8,257 nt of DNA from Bacteroidota bacterium (GTDB taxonomy: Bacteria > Bacteroidota > Bacteroidia > Bacteroidales > Paludibacteraceae): NCBI GenBank assembly GCA_021804525.1, contig JAJZHJ010000045.1, positions 1-8,257 on the forward strand, written 5' to 3'. This document shows, one piece after another, positions 1 through 7,144 of this stretch. Both the position numbers and the translations under genes were made by a program. The notes below the pieces were generated by a model. The model saw only the letters and a program-made list of their open reading frames with translations. It was not told the origin of the DNA and ran no database searches. Every line of letters starts with the position of its first letter. The stretch's first letter is position 1.

Positions 1-7
1 TAAAGAT

Positions 8-45
8 AAAAAAAAGGAAGTCGACAATTGGTCTGACTTCCTTTT
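8..45 (-). terminator. Intrinsic terminator of the EF-G2 gene
   Basis: An 11-bp perfect stem pairs positions 12-22 with 35-45 around a 12-base loop. Read on the minus strand, the hairpin is followed by eight T residues (the A-run at 8-15 on the plus strand), part of which also lies in the stem. It begins 17 bases past the minus-strand stop codon at 63-65, the usual place for a rho-independent terminator. A-rich and T-rich ends make it partly symmetric, so it could also stop plus-strand transcripts, but only the T-run following on the minus strand is long. Confidence 0.85.
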
Positions 46-62
46 ATTAAGCATAAACAACG

Positions 63-2222
63 TTACTCTTTATCTTGCTGACTCGCTTCGTACTCTTTCA
101 ACAATTTCTCTTGCACATCCATAGGTACAAGTTCGTAGCTTGCAAACTTCATGGTGAAAGATGCCCTACCCCCACTTAGTGAACTCAAAGTTGTAGAATA
201 ACTTGATAATTCTTTCAGTGGCATTTTAACAGACAATTTTTCAAAGCCTTTTTCGCTGTGCATGCCCATGACAACAGCACGACGTCCTTGCAAATCGCTC
301 ATCACATCGCCCATCCTGTCAGAGGGAACCAACACCACGACATCGTAAATTGGTTCCAAAAGTTTTGGATTTGCCTGTTTAAATGCGGTGCTGAAGGCAT
401 TACGACCTGCCAACCTAAACGAAATTTCGTTTGAATCGACCGGATGCATCTTGCCATCATACACAATAACCTGTACATCACGAGCATACGATCCAGTTAA
501 AGGCCCTTGTTCCATTTTTTCCATAATTCCTTTCATAATAGCAGGCAAAAAACGCGCATCGATTGCACCACCCACGATACTGTTGATAAACACCAGCTTG
601 CCTCCCCATTCCAAAGGTATTTCCTGCCTATCACGAACACTGATCTTAAATTCTTGCCCGTTAAACTTATAAATCTCTTGAGCGGCCATCCCTTCAAAAT
701 AGGGTTCTACAATGAGATGCACTTCACCAAATTGCCCTGCGCCACCCGACTGCTTTTTATGACGATAGTCGGCTCTCGTAGCTTTAGTAATAGTTTCACG
801 ATATGGAATCTTTGGTTCCAGAAAATCGATCATTACCTTGTCATTGTTTTCAATTCGCCATTTCAACGTACGTAAATGAAACTCACCTTGCCCAAATACA
901 ATGGTTTGTTTCAATTCTTTCGACATTTCAATGATCCAAGTAGGATCTTCCTCATGCATGCGAGTCAATATTTCGCTTAGTTTTTCTTCGTCCGCCTCGC
1001 TTTTCGCTTTTATGGCACGCCGATATTTTGGATCAGGATAATGAATGGAAGGAAATATATACTCACATCCTTTGGCATTCAATGTATTTCCGGTGTGTGT
1101 TTCTTTCAGTTTAACCGTTGCTCCGATGTCGCCTGCAACTAATTCATCAACCTTTTCTCTTATTTGACCAGCAACAGAAAAGAGTTGATTGATTCGTTCT
1201 TTTGAACTCCTTGACACATTGACTAAATCATCACCCTCACGAACTTTCCCTGACATGACCTTAAAATATGAAACTTCACCAATATGAGGTTCAATGCTCG
1301 TTTTAAATACAAATAAACTTGTCTGTTTCGTACTGTCAGGAGCTACCTCTTTTCCATCCACAGTCACCGGCTTTGGCATATCGTCTACAAAAGGAACTAC
1401 ATTGTTCAAAAATTCCATTAAACGTCGAATACCCATATCGCGACCTGCACTGATGCAAAATAAAGGGAACATATCACGATGAATCAATCCTTTACGAATT
1501 CCAAGACGCATTTCGTCTTCACTTAAGGATCCTTGTTCAAAATATTTTTCCATTAATGACTCGTCATTCTCAGCCGCAGCCTCTACCAAAACGTTATGCA
1601 ACTCTTCGGCTTTTATCTTAAATTCTTCTGGAATATCCAATTCTTCTGGCGTACCGCCTTCAGGTTTCCAACGATACATTTTCATTTTCAGCACATCAAT
1701 CACGGCATTGAACGAAGTGCCTGCATTGACAGGAAACTGAATCTGGATAATTTTACGGCCAAAACTTTCTTTCAGTTGCTCAACTAATGCATCATATTCA
1801 GCCTTTTCGTGATCCAAATGATTGGCAACAAAAATAACAGGTTTCGATATATCCTCAGTATAACGGAAATGATTCTGAGTTTCCACCTCAACGCCATAAT
1901 GTGTATTCAGCAAAATAAGCGCTGTGTCAGTTACATTTAGCGAAGTAATTACACCACCGATGAAGTCATCAGAACCTGGACAATCTATGATATTCAACTT
2001 TTTATTGTTCCACTCCACATGAGTGATCGTTGAAAAAACAGAATACCCATATTCATGCTCCACCGGAAAATAATCGGATACGGTATTTTTATTGTCAACT
2101 GAGCCACGCCGTTTAATAATTCCACCCTCATAAAGCATGGCTTCTACAAGAGTGGTTTTCCCGCAGCCTGAACTTCCTAACAGTGAGATGTTCTTAATCT
2201 CATTCGATTGATAGACTTTCAT
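63..2222 (-). CDS. fusA2: EF-G paralog, EF-G2/FusA2 type (translation elongation factor G-like)
   Basis: A cytoplasmic ribosome-binding translocation factor of 719 residues, full length for the EF-G family. The G domain spans about residues 8-280, domain II about 300-385, domain III about 405-470, domain IV about 475-605 and domain V about 615-700. The P-loop is GSSGCGKTT (16-24) rather than the GHxDAGKTT of canonical EF-G. Switch I carries EYGYSV in place of ERGITI, so the arginine is lost and the invariant Thr is Ser61. G3 is DCPGSDDF (80-87), with Ser84 where EF-G has the catalytic His. G4 is NHLD (134-137). Domain IV is well preserved: HKKQSGGAGQFGEV (488-501) and the tip HPVDSNE (593-599) with His593. 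From family knowledge, the paralog in Bacteroides thetaiotaomicron (EF-G2) is reported to support translation without GTP hydrolysis under carbon limitation, under control of the regulator Cur. Orthology is inferred from these motifs. The ATG at 2222 gives the expected N-terminus. It is transcribed alone, divergent from aroQ. Canonical fusA is excluded by G1-G3; Thermus/mycobacterial EF-G-like proteins (Tyr at G3) are the nearest alternative. Confidence 0.9.
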   Translation of the reverse strand: MKVYQSNEIKNISLLGSSGCGKTTLVEAMLYEGGIIKRRGSVDNKNTVSDYFPVEHEYGYSVFSTITHVEWNNKKLNIIDCPGSDDFIGGVITSLNVTDTALILLNTHYGVEVETQNHFRYTEDISKPVIFVANHLDHEKAEYDALVEQLKESFGRKIIQIQFPVNAGTSFNAVIDVLKMKMYRWKPEGGTPEELDIPEEFKIKAEELHNVLVEAAAENDESLMEKYFEQGSLSEDEMRLGIRKGLIHRDMFPLFCISAGRDMGIRRLMEFLNNVVPFVDDMPKPVTVDGKEVAPDSTKQTSLFVFKTSIEPHIGEVSYFKVMSGKVREGDDLVNVSRSSKERINQLFSVAGQIREKVDELVAGDIGATVKLKETHTGNTLNAKGCEYIFPSIHYPDPKYRRAIKAKSEADEEKLSEILTRMHEEDPTWIIEMSKELKQTIVFGQGEFHLRTLKWRIENNDKVMIDFLEPKIPYRETITKATRADYRHKKQSGGAGQFGEVHLIVEPYFEGMAAQEIYKFNGQEFKISVRDRQEIPLEWGGKLVFINSIVGGAIDARFLPAIMKGIMEKMEQGPLTGSYARDVQVIVYDGKMHPVDSNEISFRLAGRNAFSTAFKQANPKLLEPIYDVVVLVPSDRMGDVMSDLQGRRAVVMGMHSEKGFEKLSVKMPLKELSSYSTTLSSLSGGRASFTMKFASYELVPMDVQEKLLKEYEASQQDKE

Positions 2223-2315
2223 AATCTTATTATTTAAGATGAATAATTATAAATCAAGTCAAAATAACGAATCAACACATGTTTTTTTGATTGCCCAATG
2301 TAAGAACTATTGATT

Positions 2316-2346
2316 GAAAACTATTCGTCTTTGATATGTTGTACAA
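2316..2346 (-). promoter_or_regulatory. Candidate promoter of the EF-G2 gene
   Basis: On the minus strand a TTG (2346-2344) is followed after 20 bases by TAGTTTTC (2323-2316). This matches the Bacteroidota sigma-factor pattern TTG-N19-21-TAnnTTTG with one mismatch in the last base. Transcription would start near 2311 and leave a leader of about 90 bases. A weaker alternative -7-like element lies at 2267-2260, closer to the gene, but it lacks correct spacing and a -33 element. The assignment is inference from motif and spacing alone. Confidence 0.4.
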
Positions 2347-2348
2347 CA
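2337..2348. promoter_or_regulatory. 12-bp perfect palindrome, candidate operator
   Basis: TGTTGTACAACA reads the same on both strands with no spacer. It covers the -33 region of the candidate EF-G2 promoter, a position suited to a dimeric repressor or activator. No known Bacteroidota binding motif is recognised in it, so the binding protein is unknown. A 12-bp palindrome can arise by chance in AT-rich DNA, hence moderate confidence. Confidence 0.35.
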
Positions 2349-2501
2349 ATGTTTTTAGGCATTATTGCTCGATATCTGACACTATCTCATAGATCATTTT
2401 GATTCCAAATAAGAACTCAAAAGTAATAAATCAGGTTGCCAAAAAAAATGAAAACTTGAATTACTTCGAGGAAGAATTTATCAAATAGGCTAAAAAAGGA
2501 G

Positions 2502-2509
2502 TACCTTTG
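2502..2509 (+). promoter_or_regulatory. Probable aroQ promoter (-7 element)
   Basis: TACCTTTG matches the Bacteroidota -7 consensus TAnnTTTG exactly and lies 30 bases before the aroQ ATG, which places the transcription start near 2513-2516 with a short leader of about 25 bases. No TTG is seen at the expected -33 position (around 2479-2481 the sequence is TAT), so this is a good -7 element with a poor upstream element. Confidence 0.55.
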
Positions 2510-2539
2510 TAACAATTTACACATTTGACTCTTAGAAAC

Positions 2540-2965
2540 ATGAACTTTATCATCCTGAATGGCCCAAATCTTAATTTATTGGGCAAAAGAGAACCTGAAG
2601 TGTATGGACATCGTTCTTTTGACGATTTCCTCGAAGAATTGAAAAAGAAATACCCAGCGCATTCAATCCGATACTTCCAGTCAAATCACGAAGGCGCTTT
2701 AATTGACACATTACATGAATACGGATTTCAAATGGATGGCATTGTATTCAATGCAGGTGCTTACACCCACACATCCATAGCCATAGCCGATGCTATACGT
2801 GCCATTCCTGCTCCGGTAATTGAAGTCCACATTTCAAACGTTTTCAAACGCGAATCATTCCGACATCATTCTGTGTTGGCAGAAGCCTGCTTGGGAAGCA
2901 TCTCAGGGTTTGGTCTTGACTCGTACCGATTAGCCATCGAAGCACTTGTCAACCAACCAAAATAA
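2540..2965 (+). CDS. aroQ: 3-dehydroquinate dehydratase, type II
   Basis: A cytoplasmic shikimate-pathway enzyme that converts 3-dehydroquinate to 3-dehydroshikimate by trans elimination, normally as a dodecamer. The 141-residue product has the standard type II length and motifs: NGPNLNLLGKREPEVYG (7-23) with Asn10, the lid Arg17 and catalytic Tyr22; FNAGAYTHTS (70-79) with Asn71 and His77; VIEVHISN (93-100) with catalytic His97 and Ser99-Asn100; and Arg108 in FRHHS. I chose the ATG at 2540. A TTG start five codons upstream keeps the frame but adds residues not seen in the family, which begins immediately before the Asn-Gly-Pro-Asn motif. The gene has its own likely promoter at 2502-2509 and is followed 91 bases later by pyk in the same direction. 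No terminator is visible between the two, so co-transcription is possible. Nothing in the sequence suggests loss of activity. Confidence 0.97.
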   Translation: MNFIILNGPNLNLLGKREPEVYGHRSFDDFLEELKKKYPAHSIRYFQSNHEGALIDTLHEYGFQMDGIVFNAGAYTHTSIAIADAIRAIPAPVIEVHISNVFKRESFRHHSVLAEACLGSISGFGLDSYRLAIEALVNQPK

Positions 2966-3021
2966 CAAGAAATTCTCTCCGTGTAGTAAAATAAAAGCAC
3001 TATATATCAATTGAATAAATC

Positions 3022-3031
3022 TATTTCTTTG
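3022..3031 (+). promoter_or_regulatory. Weak candidate pyk promoter
   Basis: TATTTCTTTG resembles the Bacteroidota -7 element but has four instead of two bases between TA and TTTG, and no TTG lies about 20 bases upstream. It is 25 bases before the pyk start codon, a plausible position. Given the imperfect match, pyk may instead rely mainly on readthrough from aroQ. Confidence 0.3.
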
Positions 3032-3056
3032 TAATTATTTCATTTCTAATTTATAT

Positions 3057-4511
3057 ATGACAAAACAAACTAAAATTGTCGCTACAATTTCCGATAAACG
3101 ATGCGATGAGGATTTTATTCGTGCATTATTTAATGAAGGTATGAATGTTGTTCGTCTCAACACAGCGCATTTAGACGAAGAAGGACTTAATAAAATCGTT
3201 GCGAACGTCCGAAAAGTATCCAAATACATTGCCATTCTGATTGACACAAAGGGGCCTGAAATCCGCACGACACGTTCTGAAAATGATATTTTTCTAAAAA
3301 CAGGCGACAAAATTCGTATTGTCGGCAATCCACAACAAATCACCACAAAAGAATGTATTGCAGTCTCTTATCCCGACTTTGTTCAAGACATGCAGGTGGG
3401 TGGTGATATTTTAATTGATGATGGAGAAATAGAATTAAAAGTCATTACCAAAGAAGAAGATGCACTGATATGTGAAGCTCAAAACGATTGCGTGCTAGGA
3501 AGTCGCAAAAGTATCAATGTCCCGGGCGTGAGTATCAAATTGCCATCATTAACCGAACGCGATCGTAATAATGTGCTTTATGCCATTGAGCACGACCTTG
3601 ACTTCATTGCTCACTCTTTTGTAAGAAATAAGCAGGATGTTATTGATATTCAGAGTATCTTAGATGCACATGACAGTCAAATCAAAATCATTGCCAAAAT
3701 TGAAAACCAAGAAGGCGTTGACAACGTGGACGAGATATTAGAACATGCTTACGGCATCATGGTTGCACGCGGCGATTTGGGCATTGAAGTTGCTCAAGAA
3801 AAAATTCCATCCATCCAACGCATGTTAATCAGAAAATGCGTTATGGCAAAAAAACCGGTCATCGTAGCTACGCAGATGCTGAACTCGATGATTGAAAATC
3901 CTCGCCCAACACGCGCCGAAGTAACGGATGTTGCTAATGCTATTTTTTCTCGTACCGACGCTGTGATGCTAAGTGGAGAGACTGCTTACGGAAAATATCC
4001 CGTTGAAGCCGTTCGTACCATGACAAAGATTGCCGAAGAGGCCGAAAAAAACAAATTATCGGAAAATGATATTCCCGTTTCTTATTCGAAAGATGAAACC
4101 GACATCACCGCTTTTTTAGCACATCATGCAGCCGAATCGTCCAAAGAATTAGGAGTAAAAGCAATTATAACAGACACTTATACTGGAAGAACATCCCGTT
4201 TTCTGGCTGCTTACCGTGGGCAAAGCCCTGTTTTATCCATCTGCTACGATAAACTTCCAATGCGCCAATTAGCTCTTTCTTATGGAGTTATTCCCATTTA
4301 CCAAGCATTCAAGGAGGATAGAAGAGAGTATTTTTTTGCCGCACTTCGCCTCTTGCTTCGCAAAGGATGGTTGAAAAGAGACGACTTAGTTTCCTATCTA
4401 AGTGGAAGTTTCGGCATCGGGGGTGGAACTACATTCTTAGAAATTAATCATGTGGGAAATATTCTTGCTTTTGATCAAACGTACATGCTGCCTAATTTGA
4501 GACAAAAATGA
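3057..4511 (+). CDS. pyk: Pyruvate kinase
   Basis: The last glycolytic step in the cytoplasm: phosphoenolpyruvate plus ADP gives pyruvate plus ATP, usually as a tetramer. The 484 residues cover the A domain (about 1-71 and 165-335), the inserted B lid domain (about 72-165) and the C domain (about 340-484). Visible motifs are TKIVATIS (5-12), Arg33 and Asn35 in VVRLNTAH, DTKGPEIRTT (63-72), the active-site signature IIAKIENQEGV (211-221) with catalytic Lys214 and metal ligand Glu216, ARGDLG (237-242) with Asp240, ATQMLNSM (271-278) and NPRPTRAEVTDVANA (281-295). Glu68 in the DTKGPE motif is the residue that, from family knowledge, marks K+-dependent enzymes (Lys marks the independent class). 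NTAH replaces the usual NFSH, so the cation-site Ser is Ala37; I recall this variant in other Bacteroidota. The ATG at 3057 puts the first strand at the expected position. No signal peptide or membrane segment. It follows aroQ and its stop codon lies inside a hairpin. Confidence 0.97.
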   Translation: MTKQTKIVATISDKRCDEDFIRALFNEGMNVVRLNTAHLDEEGLNKIVANVRKVSKYIAILIDTKGPEIRTTRSENDIFLKTGDKIRIVGNPQQITTKECIAVSYPDFVQDMQVGGDILIDDGEIELKVITKEEDALICEAQNDCVLGSRKSINVPGVSIKLPSLTERDRNNVLYAIEHDLDFIAHSFVRNKQDVIDIQSILDAHDSQIKIIAKIENQEGVDNVDEILEHAYGIMVARGDLGIEVAQEKIPSIQRMLIRKCVMAKKPVIVATQMLNSMIENPRPTRAEVTDVANAIFSRTDAVMLSGETAYGKYPVEAVRTMTKIAEEAEKNKLSENDIPVSYSKDETDITAFLAHHAAESSKELGVKAIITDTYTGRTSRFLAAYRGQSPVLSICYDKLPMRQLALSYGVIPIYQAFKEDRREYFFAALRLLLRKGWLKRDDLVSYLSGSFGIGGGTTFLEINHVGNILAFDQTYMLPNLRQK

Positions 4512-4520
4512 CTTTTTGTC
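4501..4520 (+). terminator. Possible hairpin terminator overlapping the pyk stop codon
   Basis: An 8-bp perfect stem pairs 4501-4508 (GACAAAAA) with 4513-4520 (TTTTTGTC) around a 4-base loop. The TGA stop of pyk (4509-4511) sits in the loop. The stem is mostly A-T and no T-run follows it, the only T-run being within the right arm, so termination would be weak. It may instead act as an mRNA 3'-end stabiliser or have no function. The rest of the 129-base spacer to the next gene shows no other strong hairpin. Confidence 0.35.
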
Positions 4521-4611
4521 GTCGCCATTTAAACCTTCCAGCCAAAATAAGGTCAGACTATAAGAAGTATTCAAAGCACCTTTCTATTCCGAACAAAGAG
4601 ATGTGACCGAT

Positions 4612-4620
4612 TATAGTTTG
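4612..4620 (+). promoter_or_regulatory. Weak candidate promoter of the outer-membrane receptor gene
   Basis: TATAGTTTG is close to the TAnnTTTG -7 element but has three bases rather than two between TA and TTTG. It ends 20 bases before the ATG at 4641. No TTG is found at a suitable -33 position. It is the best candidate in the 129-base spacer after pyk. Confidence 0.3.
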
Positions 4621-4640
4621 TTATTTTACAATTATCACAG

Positions 4641-7085
4641 ATGAAAAAAACAGGTTTTTTAGCAGCCATGCTTTTTATGGCAGTGACATTTATGACCGCA
4701 CAAACAGGTGGTATTAAAGGATTTATTATTGATGGAGGAACTAATCAACCACTAGAATACGTAAACGTTGTTATTAAAAAAGGAACACCATTAACGCTTG
4801 TCAAAGGAGTAGTAAGCGATTCGAAAGGCGGTTTTGTGCTGGATAAACTTGCTGCAGGCACTTATCAAATAGAACTCTCGTTTATTGGATATACAACATA
4901 TCAAAAACAAGTCACTATTGATGGAAAGATGCTTAACTTGGGGAAATTCACTCTTCAAGTAGATTCAAAAACATTAAAAGAAGTACAAGTTGAAGCTCAA
5001 GGGCCTGCAATGAAATTAGACATTGACAAAAAAGTATTTACCGTTAGCCAAAGTATCTCATCAGCAGGAGCATCAGCATCTGAAATGCTACAAAACATTC
5101 CATCGGTAAGTGTTGACGTAAATGGGAACGTATCACTTAGGAACAATTCAAATGTTGAAATTTGGATCAATGGGAAGCCTGCAGGGATCACTTCAGACAA
5201 TGAAGGCGATATTTTGCAAGAAATGCCTGCCGGAAGCATTGAAAAAGTAGAAGTAATTACGAATCCATCTGCAAAATACAGCGCTGAAGGATCTGCGGGA
5301 ATTATCAATCTTATTCTAAAAGAAAGCGCAAAACCAGGTTATTATGGTAGCGTATCAGGTGGAGTTTCACTCCCTGACCGAGGCAAATTGGGCTACAACT
5401 TAGGAGCAAACTTAAACTTCACTTCCTCAAAAGTGGATGCTTATGCAAGTATTGGACGTAGAGATATGAAATTTTCGGGTGGTGGATGGAGTAATCGTTA
5501 CATCTTAGACCCTGCAACTGGAGATACCTTATCTTCATTAAAGCAAAATTCGACTGCTAACCGTCATTTTCAAGGAACTTTTATACGCGCAGGCATGAAT
5601 TATCGCGTAAATAAAATGAACTCATTAGGTTTTGATGGATTTATGATGTTTGGCAAAGGTGTCATGTCAAATCTAAACAATAACGAAACATTCGATGCTG
5701 CCAATTCATTATTAAGCCAATATTACCGTAATACAGCAACCGGTGGAAACCGAACGATGTATAACATCAACCTGAATTACGAACACAAATTTGATCAAGA
5801 CGGATCAAATCTAACCAGTTCGTTGAGTTTTTCAAGTCATCCATCGAGCATGGAAAATAATTATTCACAATGGATTATTCCAAATAGTTTGACCTCAACT
5901 CAACAACAAACTACTACAGGGAAAAGTCCGGAAGCTGAATTTAAATTAGACTACACTAATCAGTTTACAAAAGACAGTAAATTACAAGCTGGTTTTGATG
6001 GTAATTACCGAGAACAATATTCGAATGTCATAGGTTTGACAAATGGGATTCCCGATCCAAGCATTACCAACCTATTTGATTATTATGAAAGAGATTATGC
6101 TGCTTACACAACGTATGGCAACAAATGGGGAAAATTCAGCACACAAGTAGGATTAAGGGGCGAATATTCCTACATCAACTTTTCAACAGGGCAACAAAAC
6201 TACACAATCCATTACATACAACCTTTCCCAAGTGTCTTTTTAGATTATGCCATCGATCAAAATAATGAGTTTCAGTTAAATTATACTCGTCGATTAAATC
6301 GACCAAGAGGTCATTCCATCAATCCATTCATCAATATTTCTGACTCCACAAACTGGTCGTTTGGAAATCCAAATTTAGCTCCTGAATATATTAATTCATT
6401 TGAACTAAATTACTTGAAATCGTGGACATCACATACATTATCGGCATCATTATTTTACCATTATACAACAAATGGGATACAGTCAGTTCAATGGCTACAA
6501 AATGGAATTATGATGAACACTTCCATGAATGGTTCGAAAACAACTGCCGGTGGATTGGAAACCGTTTTAAGAGATAATTTCTTCAGATTCTTCAACTTGA
6601 CAACAACATTAGACTTATACTATAATAAGTTGTACGCATCACAATTCGTGCAAGATAATCAAATGATCAACATTCCTGCACAAAGTAGTTTTTCATGGAA
6701 TGCAAAATCAATTGCAAATATCATGTTACCAGCTAATTTATCGGCACAAATCACAGGATCGTACACAGCTCCTTATTACATTTCACAAGGGAAAAATATG
6801 GGAAACTATGAAGTTGATTTAGGATTGCGCCAAATGCTGTTGCACAAAAAACTCATCTTAAACTTAAATGTACGCGATCTTCTGAATTCACACCGAAACA
6901 AAGTGGAAACCTGGGGGCCAAATTACAAACAGGAATCGCTCAACTATTTTAATGGCCGCATGGTTAGCCTCAATATTTCTTATAACTTTGGGAATGCTAC
7001 TCCCAAAAGAGGAAAAAAACCGCCTACCACCAACACAAACAACACTAACACCAATAATACAGACAACATGATGGACGGAATGTAA
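4641..7085 (+). CDS. TonB-dependent-receptor-like outer-membrane beta-barrel protein
   Basis: An 814-residue protein predicted to sit in the outer membrane. Residues 1-20 are a Sec signal peptide (basic MKK, hydrophobic core, likely cleavage after Ala20 in MTAQT). Residues about 24-107 form a carboxypeptidase-D-like beta-sandwich (GGIKGFIIDGGTNQPLEYVN...). Residues about 115-228 are a TonB plug domain (SEMLQNIPSVSVDVNGNVSL at 147-166, SIEKVEVITNPSAKYSAEGS at 199-218). The rest, to residue 784, is rich in alternating aromatic and polar strands, typical of the 'outer membrane beta-barrel family' (OMP_b-brl_3) associated with such plugs. The last strand, MVSLNISYNFG (774-784), is followed by a 30-residue polar tail rich in Thr and Asn. 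From family knowledge such proteins import ligands using TonB-ExbBD, but I see no clear TonB box and no SusD-type partner next to it, so the ligand is unknown. The ATG at 4641 directly precedes the signal peptide. The gene is probably monocistronic: spacers of 129 and 128 bases flank it, the latter with a strong terminator. Confidence 0.88.
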   Translation: MKKTGFLAAMLFMAVTFMTAQTGGIKGFIIDGGTNQPLEYVNVVIKKGTPLTLVKGVVSDSKGGFVLDKLAAGTYQIELSFIGYTTYQKQVTIDGKMLNLGKFTLQVDSKTLKEVQVEAQGPAMKLDIDKKVFTVSQSISSAGASASEMLQNIPSVSVDVNGNVSLRNNSNVEIWINGKPAGITSDNEGDILQEMPAGSIEKVEVITNPSAKYSAEGSAGIINLILKESAKPGYYGSVSGGVSLPDRGKLGYNLGANLNFTSSKVDAYASIGRRDMKFSGGGWSNRYILDPATGDTLSSLKQNSTANRHFQGTFIRAGMNYRVNKMNSLGFDGFMMFGKGVMSNLNNNETFDAANSLLSQYYRNTATGGNRTMYNINLNYEHKFDQDGSNLTSSLSFSSHPSSMENNYSQWIIPNSLTSTQQQTTTGKSPEAEFKLDYTNQFTKDSKLQAGFDGNYREQYSNVIGLTNGIPDPSITNLFDYYERDYAAYTTYGNKWGKFSTQVGLRGEYSYINFSTGQQNYTIHYIQPFPSVFLDYAIDQNNEFQLNYTRRLNRPRGHSINPFINISDSTNWSFGNPNLAPEYINSFELNYLKSWTSHTLSASLFYHYTTNGIQSVQWLQNGIMMNTSMNGSKTTAGGLETVLRDNFFRFFNLTTTLDLYYNKLYASQFVQDNQMINIPAQSSFSWNAKSIANIMLPANLSAQITGSYTAPYYISQGKNMGNYEVDLGLRQMLLHKKLILNLNVRDLLNSHRNKVETWGPNYKQESLNYFNGRMVSLNISYNFGNATPKRGKKPPTTNTNNTNTNNTDNMMDGM

Positions 7086-7113
7086 ACATTAACCATCTCT
7101 AACTAAATCTTTT

Positions 7114-7144
7114 TTGCATCATTGGAATGTCCGTGATATATTTG
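7114..7144 (+). promoter_or_regulatory. Promoter of the DUF47-PiT operon
   Basis: TTG (7114-7116, inside a T-rich run) and TATATTTG (7137-7144) are separated by 20 bases and match the Bacteroidota consensus TTG-N19-21-TAnnTTTG at every defined position. Transcription should begin near 7149-7152, leaving a leader of about 64 bases before the ATG at 7214. Both elements lie in the same short motif TTTGCAT (7113-7119 and 7141-7147, a direct repeat 28 bases apart). Most of the promoter coincides with the left arm of the 7125-7186 hairpin. Confidence 0.7.

Larger units (their letters stand above)
2223..2539. other. Divergent intergenic region, EF-G2 / aroQ
   Basis: A 317-base AT-rich spacer between two divergent genes. 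I see no coding region or RNA gene in it. It holds a probable aroQ promoter near its right end, a candidate EF-G2 promoter in the middle, and a 12-bp palindrome at 2337-2348. The stretch of about 100 bases around 2360-2480 shows nothing I can assign. There is no convincing Shine-Dalgarno sequence before either start codon, as is usual in Bacteroidota. Confidence 0.7.

Noticed and set aside
388..875. Overlapping plus-strand open frames of 94 and 122 codons inside the EF-G2 gene
   Set aside because: They are antisense to a strongly conserved coding region, show no recognisable domain, and have no promoter or spacing that fits a gene.
1294..1787. Short plus-strand open frames of 62 and 63 codons antisense to EF-G2
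   Set aside because: They are shadows of the real gene with low-complexity or Phe-rich composition and no family features.
2525..2539. Longer aroQ start at a TTG codon
   Set aside because: The five extra residues are not part of the family N-terminus, and the ATG at 2540 directly precedes the conserved first strand.
3035..3346. Minus-strand open frame over the start of pyk
   Set aside because: It lies antisense to conserved pyruvate kinase motifs and has no features of its own.
4602..4639. TGTGA ... TCACA pair before the receptor start as a CRP-type site
   Set aside because: The half-sites are 28 bases apart, far wider than the 6-base gap of CRP-family sites.
4997..5308. Minus-strand open frame inside the receptor gene
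   Set aside because: It is antisense to the conserved plug domain; its Ser/Pro/Phe-rich composition is what a shadow frame would give.
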